Shown here: positions 8,808 through 16,606 of the stretch, piece after piece
Position numbering within the stretch: position 1 is the first letter of the stretch
Layout: every line of letters begins with the position of its first letter
Source: Entamoeba invadens IP1
Taxonomy: Eukaryota > Evosea > Mastigamoebida > Endamoebidae
Length of the DNA: 22,645 bases
NCBI RefSeq assembly: GCF_000330505.1
Contig: NW_004191770.1
Location: forward strand, 46,774-69,418
Reading direction: 5' to 3'
Position numbers and translations under genes: made by a program
The notes under the pieces: generated by a model
Told to the model about the DNA's origin: nothing
Seen by the model: only the letters and a program-made list of their open reading frames with translations
Databases searched by the model: none

Positions 8808-9277
8808 TTTCATTAGGTCATTTATTTTATAACAGTAATCTAATTTTGATTATACATATTGTGTTTATTACTTCATATTTTAAGCAATAAATATATCACC
8901 AATAGTAATTTGTATCAATAAATAACTATTATATCACTCGTTTTTTATTTGAAAAGTTGTGGCATTTAATTTACAAATCTATAAATTTTTATTGACAAAT
9001 TTTAAATAATTTTTATGTTTTTTTCAAATTATTATCAATCGAAAAAAAACTTTTTATAAAATGATAAATATCAATTATCAATAAAAAACAGTTCAAAATC
9101 TTAAATATGATTTTATTATTCCTCATTTGTATCTTTTGAAATTGAAAAATAGTGATTTTAAAAACCAGTAATATAGAACATGGAACCATTCGAAAATCAA
9201 AAAAACGCCGACAAATGTTTTCAAATAAAAATGAACGAATTTCGAAAAAGACTAAATAGATTAGAACTAAAAAACAT
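8808..9277. other. AT-rich intergenic region with an overlapping upstream ORF
   Basis: Mostly A/T-rich with no domain. An ATG at 9180 opens a 52-codon frame (begins MEPFENQKNADKCFQ) that overlaps the start of the next gene out of frame and stops at 9336-9338. It could act as an upstream ORF if the leader is that long; nothing supports it as a gene. Confidence 0.5.
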
Positions 9278-10447
9278 ATGGCGAATTATATTAGAATTAA
9301 ATACCTACGTTTGTGGGAGAAAATCGTTATTCCGGTAGTTTTTATACTAGTTTTAGGACTTATGTTTGGTATAGGCTTTGGGTGTCAAGATAGTCATAAA
9401 CAATCCTTTGTGATTCTCAAAAACCTTGACACGGAAGGTATCCATTACACCAATGACCTTCCGACATTTACAGCTGTTGACAAGAAACTGCGAATTGACC
9501 TTCACTTTTCGACTGCCGAGACTGGAAAGACTGCTTTTTTTACCAACTTTAACATTGTCCTCTATCGTCAAGGCAAAGACATTGGACACACCAACAGCAC
9601 TGTAATCGTAGAGTGTCAAGACATGGTATGTAATGATGCGACAATAGTGAAAGAAGATGTTATATTAGGCCGCGGTCAAAGTATAGATCTTACTATTCCG
9701 CCAGTTGTTGGGTTACAATTAGACACAATAAAAGTGATTACAAATGGTGTAGCGTCGTCATATTTACAAATGACAATCATTGCAGTCAACTTTTTACTCA
9801 ACTTTGTTCTTGGTATTCTCTTACTTGTGTATTTAATGAAAAAGGGACTACTTGCCACATTCCCCATCGAAGCTAAATTATTCATTTTGGGAATTGTGTG
9901 TTATGGAGCGCCTTTAGACATCTTTTCGTATATTGTGGAGACGTGGGTCTTCCCCATTTTTCATGGTGTTTTCTTTGTTTTATTTATAGCGACGACCGTG
10001 TTTTATATCATCAAAAATAATAAAACAATTCATGAAGGAAAGATCCCAATTATGAAAGGGATGTTTGATTATATCATTATAGGCGGTATCTCACTCTTCT
10101 TTTTAATAGTATTTATACCAGAAATGCTAACTTATATTATTTACGAGTGGACCCATCCCGTGTCAGTGGACGACACTTCTATTCGTGGAGTGTATATCAC
10201 TTTCTGTGTTATCACTGCTGTTTGTTCATTCATTTTGTTGAGTGTAGTTGCACTAAATAGTGTTTTAACAGCATTTTTCGCTAAAACACAAGGAAATTTG
10301 ATTCCTTATTTAGTCGAACAAGGTATTTTATTATTCATTTTGTTCTACGCATTTTTGGAAATTGGAGTCTACCCACAGAGTTTCTTAATCAATGGGAGTT
10401 TGTTTTTTACTTACTTTGTTGTGTTATTAATAAAATTTGTCAATTAA
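9278..10447 (+). CDS. Eight-span membrane protein, Wntless/TMEM181-like architecture
   Basis: This 389-aa protein has one N-terminal membrane span (about residues 16-36), then a lumenal or extracellular domain of about 125 residues, then seven spans (about 164-186, 201-221, 225-246, 263-288, 304-332, 343-363, 372-388). That 1 + soluble domain + 7 layout is the one seen in Wntless, TMEM181 and related GOST-type proteins, which chaperone cargo in the secretory pathway. I see the architecture, not a diagnostic motif, so the family call is tentative. The soluble domain is beta-rich in appearance and contains cysteines C113 and C118 and an NST glycosylation site at 106-108. The first ATG (9278) directly precedes the basic flank of span 1. 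An intron-like GTTTGT...TTTTAG segment inside span 1 is described in the findings. Confidence 0.7.
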   Translation: MANYIRIKYLRLWEKIVIPVVFILVLGLMFGIGFGCQDSHKQSFVILKNLDTEGIHYTNDLPTFTAVDKKLRIDLHFSTAETGKTAFFTNFNIVLYRQGKDIGHTNSTVIVECQDMVCNDATIVKEDVILGRGQSIDLTIPPVVGLQLDTIKVITNGVASSYLQMTIIAVNFLLNFVLGILLLVYLMKKGLLATFPIEAKLFILGIVCYGAPLDIFSYIVETWVFPIFHGVFFVLFIATTVFYIIKNNKTIHEGKIPIMKGMFDYIIIGGISLFFLIVFIPEMLTYIIYEWTHPVSVDDTSIRGVYITFCVITAVCSFILLSVVALNSVLTAFFAKTQGNLIPYLVEQGILLFILFYAFLEIGVYPQSFLINGSLFFTYFVVLLIKFVN

Positions 10448-10468
10448 AATATTTATAACATTGTAGTT

Positions 10469-10582
10469 ATGGTCAATTCATTCTTTAATATTCCTATGCA
10501 ATTCTTCTTCATTTTATACTTCTTCTTGTTCACCCCAACAGACGAGTCATTTGAGGAAGAACACTACCATACCTTGCTCTAA
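10469..10582 (+). CDS. Possible 37-aa single-span microprotein
   Basis: ATG 10469 opens 37 codons ending at TAA 10580-10582, only 21 nt after the preceding membrane-protein gene. The product has a hydrophobic core (MQFFFILYFFLF) followed by an acidic tail (TDESFEEEHYHTLL). It is less AT-rich than its surroundings. It may be a microprotein, an exon, or a chance frame within the 3' UTR; there is no homology I recognise. Confidence 0.25.
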   Translation: MVNSFFNIPMQFFFILYFFLFTPTDESFEEEHYHTLL

Positions 10583-11299
10583 GCGCTTTTAAACAGAAAA
10601 TAATGTCACACCACTTTGTTCCATTTTGTTACAATTTCTTATAACATTTTATAAAACTACAATTCGAAAACATTTGACAACAATTTGTGATTTATTCGTT
10701 GAATCTTTTGTTGATGTTTTTTTTAATTATTTGTAATTATAATAATATTAATATTATTATTATTTATTAATTTACTAATATATAATGATATTGTTATACT
10801 ATAAATAAATAGTTAAAATGGTATTTCTTAAAACGATTTGAAAACTTCTTCCCGTAATTTCTGTCCAATTTTTGGCTTTTTTTCTTGTTTTTTCTGAGAA
10901 AGATTCTAGGGTACATGTTCTAGTAAATTTATTAATATAAATAGAATTTGTCAAAATCACAATTTTTTTTTTGCGAAAAAAAGAGCAAAAATGGAATTTA
11001 TGAATTAACAAAAAATCTCCGTTTTCTGGTTTTTTGACAAATGAAGCTTTCTCATTATTTTGACTGAATTTGTTGTTTTTTTCCTCCAATATTAATTTTT
11101 AACCAACAAGTTTATTTTCGATTATATTTAACACTAAACTAACTGATTGCATGAATTAAGTTAGAGAAACGACGAAAATGTTGAAGATTATTCCTTAAGT
11201 GATTTCCCTGAAAAAAAGTGAAATAAAAAAATGCGTCTAAAAATAGAAGAGACCTTTAGTGAAGATCGTTGACTTTGCACCCACTCTCTTGTTTATTCC
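10583..11299. other. AT-rich intergenic region
   Basis: No gene is supported. It contains a 22-bp perfect AT palindrome (10739-10760) and long T runs. A 96-codon minus-strand frame here starts only at TTG and has chance composition. From about 11240 onward the base composition shifts toward that of the following gene. Confidence 0.55.
10739..10760. repeat. 22-bp perfect AT palindrome
   Basis: The right half (10750-10760) is the exact reverse complement of the left half (10739-10749). The sequence consists only of A and T, so it may be compositional chance. Confidence 0.6.
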
Positions 11300-12005
11300 A
11301 TGAAAGGTGTTGAGCCGCACATGATCACGATATCCCTTTCCATTCACTATGTCACCGTCTTTGGTGAGCGCATAGTCGTGAATTTCGACAACTCAACAAC
11401 AAAGTGTGTTTCTCCACTTCTTTCTTCTTTTGTTTTCACTGTTAGACTCACGTAAAGAAAACTTCGTTGGGACGCCGGTCACGTGTGGAAAATTACTATG
11501 ACGGTTCTCCCAAGGACAATGCGTTGGTGGTATTCCGTGATCAAAGATGAAGAAGTCACTCGTGTCGAGGAACTCGACTTCCCACGGGAATATGACTTCG
11601 ATTACAACGAAAAGTACTTTCAAATTGTCGACCACTGGGGGTCGTCCATCAATTCCGTTGTTCCTATCGTTTGTCTTCCACTCCATCAATTCTAGTTCAT
11701 GTATAGTTCATTATTAAGTAGTATAGCATGAATAAACTGACAGACAGCCACTGAGTAAAACAGAACCTTTTTGCTTAGCTGGGTCCCCACTGATTAAGAA
11801 CTACTTGGTCCCATTTTACCAAGCGTCATTGGAGAGAAGAAAAACACCGATGTTGGAAGAGAAATGTGAACGGCAAAACACACGAGTCGTCGCAGAGTAC
11901 TTCGGGATGAACTGGGGGTATTACGACGACTTTGCATTACTCGAAAGTAAGCCGTGTAGAATACCAACCGTCTATTCTATCCTTCGTGAGGGTCTCTGCG
12001 AGTGA
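11300..12005 (+). CDS. CBM20-like (starch/glycogen-binding) domain protein, probable three exons
   Basis: CBM20 domains bind alpha-glucans. Proposed exons are 11300-11403, 11458-11668 and 11748-12005, giving 190 aa with all junctions in phase. The N-terminal half resembles CBM20: ITISLSIHYVTVFGERIVV, then LRWDAGHVWKITMTVLP, WWYSVIKDEEVTRVEE, and the closing QIVDHWGSS. The segment after IVV is some ten residues shorter than usual, so intron 1 or the frame around 11400-11460 may be placed wrongly. The last exon (about 85 aa, containing IKNYLVPFYQASLERRKTP and GMNWGYYDDFALL) is not recognised; it has coding-like composition but no early ATG of its own, which is why I attach it here. If intron 2 is not spliced, the protein ends at 11695. 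ATG 11300 lies just before the domain. A link to the amoeba's glycogen is inference. Confidence 0.6.
11404..11457 (+). other. Probable intron 1 of the CBM20-like gene (54 nt)
   Basis: It starts GTGTGTTT, contains a pyrimidine-rich tract and ends ACGTAAAG. Splicing joins a phase-2 codon and brings the LRWDAGHVW frame into register. A stronger-looking acceptor, CTGTTAG at 11445, would lead to a stop within three codons, so the acceptor is uncertain. Confidence 0.45.
11669..11747 (+). other. Probable intron 2 of the CBM20-like gene (79 nt)
   Basis: It starts GTTTGTCT and ends CTGACAGACAG, in phase 0. Removing it skips the TAG at 11693-11695 and joins SINSVVPI to PLSKTEPF, leading into an open frame to 12005. 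A pyrimidine-rich TTTTTGCTTAG lies further on at 11768-11778 but would put the frame out of register. Confidence 0.5.
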
Positions 12006-12234
12006 ATGTGAAACACTGTATGCAATTCTTTAACAAAATGTAGTCTGTATTTGCAGTTTGGTTCTTGGTTGGTGCATGAAAACAAATTCTATAATTATAG
12101 TTTATTTTGTTATATTATATAGTTACATACCATATTAAGGCTCCACAGAATTTTACTCGAAAAAGTACCAAGAAATGTGTGAAGAAAAAGAGTTTCAAAA
12201 AATTCCAAAAAAAGAAGAAAAAATTCAAATTTCC

Positions 12235-12259
12235 ACCATTTCAAATTTTTTGAAATGGT
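12235..12259. repeat. Inverted repeat (11-bp arms, 3-nt loop)
   Basis: ACCATTTCAAA, TTT, TTTGAAATGGT: perfect arms in the 316-bp spacer between the CBM20-like gene and the transporter gene. The rest of that spacer is A/T-rich with oligo-A and GAAGAAA runs. A transcript hairpin or 3'-end signal is possible. Confidence 0.7.
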
Positions 12260-12321
12260 AAAAATTTTTTGATGAAGAAAGAAGAACTCGATAATTTCAG
12301 AACAGATTTCTACGAAGTGTG

Positions 12322-13524
12322 ATGCTGACTTTTCTTAAGACGTATTTCACGACTTCACGTGCCCTCATTGGACCTGAATTTGTTATACTTCCTCTTCTCT
12401 TTGTTGACACAGGTGTGATGTTTCCAATCATTGCGATTATGTCAGTGATTATCTCGACGATTTCATTATATTTGTATCGAGTAGTTCAACAGAACTGTGA
12501 CCTCACATTAATTAACGACCTTTCGAGTTTCTGTGGTGGGAAAAAGGTGTTGTATGCCTCGCGGATCTTTGATTTGATCTATCGAGTGATACAAATTGGG
12601 TTCATCTTCTCGATGTGTGCGACTTCGGTCCAAGACTTACTCTTCACCCTTCCCAACTCGAGTCGAAGTCAACTCTGGAAGAGTGATGCGTGTGTTCGAA
12701 TAGTGTTGTACACCCTTTCTTATCCCCTTTTACTCTTCTTGTGTCATTCAAAAACAGGCAAGAAGGTAGGAACTATTATAGCGTACTTGTTCCCTGTCCT
12801 TTACTTGATACAACTCATCTTTTCTATTGCAGTGATTTGCTTCTTCGGCTTCCGAGAAGTCGACATCCTCCACTCCATCCAACACGACTTTGGAGTTAAC
12901 GACATGTCTGCGTTGTATGTGGTCTTTTTGTGTATCTTTGCGCCATTCAAATTTCAAAATGAGTCGACGGGAGAGAACACGCCCGCGGAGTTTGTGTCGT
13001 ATGCGACAGTTCTCCTCTTTGGTGTTGCCTACGGATTTTGTGTTGGGTCTGCACTCACAATGGCGAACCCGATTCCATTCAGTTCATTCATGTTCACACT
13101 AAGGGAGTATCCCGTCTTCTTTGTGTCTGCTGTGACGATTAATATCATTGCAGTGATCATCTTTCTTGTGCAAATTCCTCCGATAGTGTCGACTATGGTG
13201 GAGGACATCGACTGCAATTTCTTTGCGTTGTGGAAACCAAGCTTTCTTCGGAGAAGCGTTGTCGTGTTTTCTATAATATCCACAAGCGGACTTCTTTCAA
13301 GCGTCATATGGACGTGTAAGGAGCAAATGATACTGAATGGGAGCTTATCGGGGTCTTATTTTGTCCACTTCTTGCCAGCTACTGTGGCTGTCTATGTCTC
13401 CAAAAGTAAAACTACTAAAGCCGTTGGCTTCTTTTTAATAGTGATTGGTGTTGTGTTTTGTGCTTCTGGATGTACCGAAGTCTTCATTGATTTTGTGGAG
13501 AATGTTGTGAACGAGTTCTTGTAA
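12322..13524 (+). CDS. Amino-acid-transporter-like (AAAP-type) membrane protein
   Basis: The product is a 400-aa protein with about ten or eleven hydrophobic spans and little else. The first span region, LIGPEFVILPLLFVDTGVMF, is in the position of the conserved Gly/Pro-rich first helix of the AAAP (SLC36/SLC38-like) family, which moves amino acids across plasma or endolysosomal membranes with protons or sodium. Spans follow near residues 35-54, 85-105, 125-145, 155-175, 200-212, 228-252, 265-290, 310-330, 345-360 and 370-385. No short signature proves the family, so other polytopic transporters remain possible. A GTG codon directly precedes the ATG; I start at ATG 12322. It is followed by the zinc-protein gene after 108 bp and then the phosphatase, all in the same direction, though Entamoeba genes are normally transcribed singly. 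Confidence 0.6.
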   Translation: MLTFLKTYFTTSRALIGPEFVILPLLFVDTGVMFPIIAIMSVIISTISLYLYRVVQQNCDLTLINDLSSFCGGKKVLYASRIFDLIYRVIQIGFIFSMCATSVQDLLFTLPNSSRSQLWKSDACVRIVLYTLSYPLLLFLCHSKTGKKVGTIIAYLFPVLYLIQLIFSIAVICFFGFREVDILHSIQHDFGVNDMSALYVVFLCIFAPFKFQNESTGENTPAEFVSYATVLLFGVAYGFCVGSALTMANPIPFSSFMFTLREYPVFFVSAVTINIIAVIIFLVQIPPIVSTMVEDIDCNFFALWKPSFLRRSVVVFSIISTSGLLSSVIWTCKEQMILNGSLSGSYFVHFLPATVAVYVSKSKTTKAVGFFLIVIGVVFCASGCTEVFIDFVENVVNEFL

Positions 13525-13632
13525 TTTAGGAGTCTTGGTGTGTGTTTCTAATGGTTCTATTAATAGAATAGTATACTATTAATTATTAATCTATTACTAA
13601 TACAAAAAAGACCTAAAAAATATAGAAAAGAG

Positions 13633-14223
13633 ATGAGCATGGACCAAGTCAGCAATTTACTCGGGAAATATCTGTTACAAGGATGGACGATGCTCCAAGC
13701 ATCGTGCCATGTCCACCCGACAGTACCTTTAATGCGAGAAAGAGGTGGTAAAAAGTGTATATGCGTGTTATGCAATGACAGATACTACATTGAAGACGGA
13801 GAAAGTTTGTTAATGTACATCACTAAAAAAGAGGAAAAGGGTGAAGCGAAGGAACAAGAGGAAGAAAAGAAGCAGAAGCCGCTTGAAAGTGATGACGTTA
13901 AAGAGACGTCTTCTGAAGAGGAAGAGAACAAAAGGATATTTGAGTGTATTCAAAGTAAGTTTGCGGGTGTGAAACAACAGCCAAACAAATTGATTGAGGA
14001 AAAAGAAGTGCAACAAAATGAAGAAAATACATCTTCAAAGGCAACACAAAAGACTAATCAATGCAAACAACACCAAATTAATACTCAAGTCACATCAGTG
14101 TTGAATTTAAAGATCAAAGAGGTATTAGAACAACTCAAAAATACTCCAGCGACAAAGCCTAAGAAGATCAGAAAGCTCGCAGATGCACTTGCAAGCCTCC
14201 AAAAGTGCTTGGAAATGAATTGA
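13633..14223 (+). CDS. ZNRD2/SSSCA1 (autoantigen p27)-like zinc-ribbon protein
   Basis: The first 50 residues match the family signature: a helix ending LLQGWTML (14-21), then a zinc knuckle (C25-x2-H28), PLM (32-34), and a second knuckle (C44-x2-C47 in KCICVLC). In most members the first knuckle is C-x2-C, so His28 is a variant ligand. A 90-residue acidic, Glu/Lys-rich stretch follows (about 60-140), and a helical C-terminus (VLNLKIKEVLEQLKN, then KIRKLADALASLQKCLEM) that suits the helical tail of the family. Human ZNRD2 is poorly understood and has been tied to mitosis and centromeres; the role here is unknown. ATG 13633 sits directly before the conserved helix. Length 196 aa, close to the family's usual 150-200. 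Confidence 0.8.
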   Translation: MSMDQVSNLLGKYLLQGWTMLQASCHVHPTVPLMRERGGKKCICVLCNDRYYIEDGESLLMYITKKEEKGEAKEQEEEKKQKPLESDDVKETSSEEEENKRIFECIQSKFAGVKQQPNKLIEEKEVQQNEENTSSKATQKTNQCKQHQINTQVTSVLNLKIKEVLEQLKNTPATKPKKIRKLADALASLQKCLEMN

Positions 14224-14311
14224 ATATTCTAGTACATTTTATACTTCATTAAACTATTCGCTAAAACGTCCATTATAAATGCTGGGAGCAACTTGAAAAT
14301 CAAAAAAGCAA

Positions 14312-15181
14312 ATGACGACAACGGTCTTTGATTTGGCCGATGTCATGCTGACGGCCGTCTCCCATGCGAGTGATTTTATCAAGTCATTCAAAGATAGTCT
14401 TCACGTGGAAAAGAAGGACGACGGGTCATTAGTTACACAAGTTGATGAACAGTGCCAAAAGCATATGTTTTCGACTATTTTACACGAATACCCGACACTC
14501 AATATCATCGGGGAGGAAAAAGCAGTTGGTGGATTACCAGAGAGAGACCTTCCTCATATCATCAAACACACATATCCCACTGATAATCGAGAAATAGCCA
14601 TTTCAGATTTGGTCGTCTATGTCGACCCTTTGGATGGCACTGACTGCTTTGTAAAGAAACAGTACGAGTGTGTCTGTGTCCTTCTTGGTATCACTTATAA
14701 AGGAAAACCATTCATGGGAATCGTCTCTCAACCATTCAACGGTAATAAAATCATCATTTCCTTCGACAATCATGTCCAGTGTTACCCAGAAGAGACTCTT
14801 AAGGCTCTTCAAAGCACTGACAACAAGGATTTCACGTTTGTTTGCTCGCAGAGAAATGACGTGAAGGACAAAATTACGAGCTTCCCAGAAAAGTACAACA
14901 TCGTTTATAAAGGAGGGTCTGGCGCTAAAATGGTGATGTTAGTACGAGGCGAAGGAGACATTTATATCCACCCTTTAGTGCAATCGTGCACTTGGGACAC
15001 TCTTGCAGTCCAAGTGATCTTAGAGGCTCTCGGAGGTAAAGTCTGCGATATCAACGGCAAAGATTTGTTATATCCAACTGACAAAGAAAAGGGTATGAGA
15101 CATCTCAATGGTGTTGTCTGTTTGTCTCAACGCGCTACAAAGTATTTAGACTGGGTGGTTGGACTCAAACTGCAAATTTAA
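14312..15181 (+). CDS. 3'(2'),5'-bisphosphate nucleotidase (PAP phosphatase), BPNT/IMPase superfamily
   Basis: It removes the 3'-phosphate from PAP to give AMP and may also act on PAPS or inositol 1,4-bisphosphate; magnesium-dependent and usually lithium-sensitive. The 289-aa sequence shows every core motif in order: SLVTQVDEQCQ (39-49), GEE (67-69), YVDPLDGTDCF (103-113, with metal ligands D105 and D108), and SCTWDTLAVQVILEALGGK (225-243, with D229). The WDTLA form and the insert between GEE and DPLDGT fit BPNT1/Hal2-type enzymes better than plain inositol monophosphatases. No targeting peptide is evident, so the cytosol is expected. It works downstream of sulfotransferases such as the one at 154-1396, since PAP inhibits them. 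ATG 14312 follows a short leader. Confidence 0.88.
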   Translation: MTTTVFDLADVMLTAVSHASDFIKSFKDSLHVEKKDDGSLVTQVDEQCQKHMFSTILHEYPTLNIIGEEKAVGGLPERDLPHIIKHTYPTDNREIAISDLVVYVDPLDGTDCFVKKQYECVCVLLGITYKGKPFMGIVSQPFNGNKIIISFDNHVQCYPEETLKALQSTDNKDFTFVCSQRNDVKDKITSFPEKYNIVYKGGSGAKMVMLVRGEGDIYIHPLVQSCTWDTLAVQVILEALGGKVCDINGKDLLYPTDKEKGMRHLNGVVCLSQRATKYLDWVVGLKLQI

Positions 15182-15486
15182 AGAACTATAGTATTCAAAC
15201 TATACTATTTAGTATATTTTGTATAGTTACGTTATAATTAAATATAGTTATTTATAATAAAAGTTTGTTCGAATATTTAATTAAATTTTTTTATTAGAAC
15301 TCCACAAAAACTCCAACGAACGAATTGAACTTTAAAAACAACGACTTTTGACTTTTCAATAACATAAATAAAATCTTAGATAAAAACAAGTATACATGTG
15401 AGGAATAATACCTAAGATATTTACACTAAACCGACAGAATACATAATTTGAACTTAAAAAGTCGAACGTCAAATTACAAACTAACC
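15182..15486. other. AT-rich intergenic region
   Basis: Repeated ACTATAGT/TATAGTTA words occur at 15185-15250, some in inverted orientation. No gene is visible. Two GAAC words lie at about 15449 and 15464, within 40 nt of the next ATG, and could be promoter elements. Confidence 0.5.
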
Positions 15487-16263
15487 ATGTCGAAGAAATG
15501 CCCAATTTGTACGAAGACAGCTTATGTCACGGAGTCAGTCAATGTGAACGGAACGTTATATCACCAAGCCTGCTTTAAATGTAAAACATGCCATCGTGCC
15601 CTTTCTGTTTCTAATTATAAACTATTGAAAGATACTAATGAAATATATTGCACCATCCATTTGCCCCAACCGAAGAACCTTCAAGCAGCTGTGACAATGG
15701 AAACTATTTCAGCGAAAGAAACACACCGCCCTGAACTGGTCAATAGAAATATCCAAGGAGCTCCAGAGACTCGGAAGAATCTTCAATCGAGTGACACTAT
15801 GGAACTGAGACAAGCCAAAGAAGTCAAGTCGACGTTGGTCAATGCGAACTTCCATGGCGGAGCGGATCAAAGGAAGAATACGGGAGCGTTGAGTGCGTCA
15901 GATAGTCATGCTATGAAAGAGACAAAAGCTCATAAAACAGTGAATGAACAAGTTAGAGGTGGTGCGGATCAAAGGAAAAACACAGGAGCGTTGAGCTCGT
16001 CTGATGCCTTTGCAATGAAAATGTCTAAAGAAAAAGGAACAGTAAATGAACAAGTCAGAGGAGGTGCAGATCAGAGGAAAAATACAGGTGCACTTGGGAC
16101 TACAGATACCTTCGCTATGGGACTCTCCGGTAAAGGTCATGCCAAATCAAATGAAGTCAGAGGGTCTAAACCATGTTCGGGTGAACTTGGTTTGTTAGAA
16201 AAGGGTCAAATGGCAATGCCAAGACAAGGCGTCATTTCAAATCCAAATGTTAGAGGAAAATAA
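15487..16263 (+). CDS. LIM-domain protein with five C-terminal 34-residue repeats
   Basis: LIM domains are paired zinc fingers that bind proteins, often at the actin cytoskeleton. From ATG 15487 the product is 258 aa. Residues 5-57 form a single LIM domain (CPICTKT, then YHQACFKCKTCHRAL, then IYCTIH). The remainder is about five degenerate tandem units of 33-34 residues, most of which begin KN and end GGADQR; the central ones are nearly identical (RKNTGALSxSDxxAMK and TVNEQVRGGADQR). A short Pro/Gly tail ends NPNVRGK. The open frame extends upstream to a TTG, but ATG 15487 puts the LIM domain at the N-terminus and has a good context. Entamoeba has LIM proteins tied to membrane rafts and the cytoskeleton; assigning this one to that group is inference. 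Confidence 0.85.
   Translation: MSKKCPICTKTAYVTESVNVNGTLYHQACFKCKTCHRALSVSNYKLLKDTNEIYCTIHLPQPKNLQAAVTMETISAKETHRPELVNRNIQGAPETRKNLQSSDTMELRQAKEVKSTLVNANFHGGADQRKNTGALSASDSHAMKETKAHKTVNEQVRGGADQRKNTGALSSSDAFAMKMSKEKGTVNEQVRGGADQRKNTGALGTTDTFAMGLSGKGHAKSNEVRGSKPCSGELGLLEKGQMAMPRQGVISNPNVRGK
15673..16170 (+). repeat. Tandem coding repeat, 99-102 bp units, about five copies
   Basis: Units start at about 15673 (KNLQAAV), 15775 (KNLQSSD), 15874 (KNTGALSA), 15976 (KNTGALSS) and 16078 (KNTGALGT). The last three are nearest to one another; the first two are diverged. All copies keep the reading frame, and many differences are at third codon positions, which suggests selection on protein sequence. 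Confidence 0.8.
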
Positions 16264-16606
16264 ATCAGTTCTTGCAGTTTTGGAGTTTAACAAAGTACTG
16301 TTTTTATTGGTAATTAGATGGGATTAAAATAAGTACTTTATTACTTTGACTTCCGATATACTAATAGTTAAAAGATACTATAAATGGAGAATTCTATATA
16401 TAGAAAATAGCGAAATATAACAAAAGACAGATACTAAACAGATACTAAAATATTATAGTTATTGAATAGAATCGACTGAATAATTGCTTCTTTATTCGAA
16501 AAACCACCCAAATACCAAGTAAAACAGTAAGTAAACTATTATAATAAAATAATATTAAAACGATAATGAATGGTAATTTGGAACTTCGAAATGGAATTGG
16601 AATTGA
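16264..16606. other. AT-rich intergenic region with upstream ORFs
   Basis: No gene is visible. Two ATGs near the 3' end (16566 and 16591) open short frames that overlap the PIP-kinase start out of frame. A GGAAC word lies at 16580-16584. A repeated AACAGATACTAAA-like word occurs twice near 16428-16448. Confidence 0.5.

Noticed and set aside
10799..11089. A 96-codon minus-strand frame
   Set aside because: It starts only at TTG, is Lys/Asn/Phe-rich as expected from A/T runs, and has no domain.
11393..11689. A 98-codon minus-strand frame over the CBM20-like gene
   Set aside because: The plus strand carries the CBM20-like pattern with conserved Trp residues; the minus frame has no recognisable feature.
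12322..15181. An operon of transporter, zinc protein and phosphatase
   Set aside because: The spacing is tight (about 90-110 bp) but the organism is eukaryotic and such spacing is normal for single Entamoeba genes.
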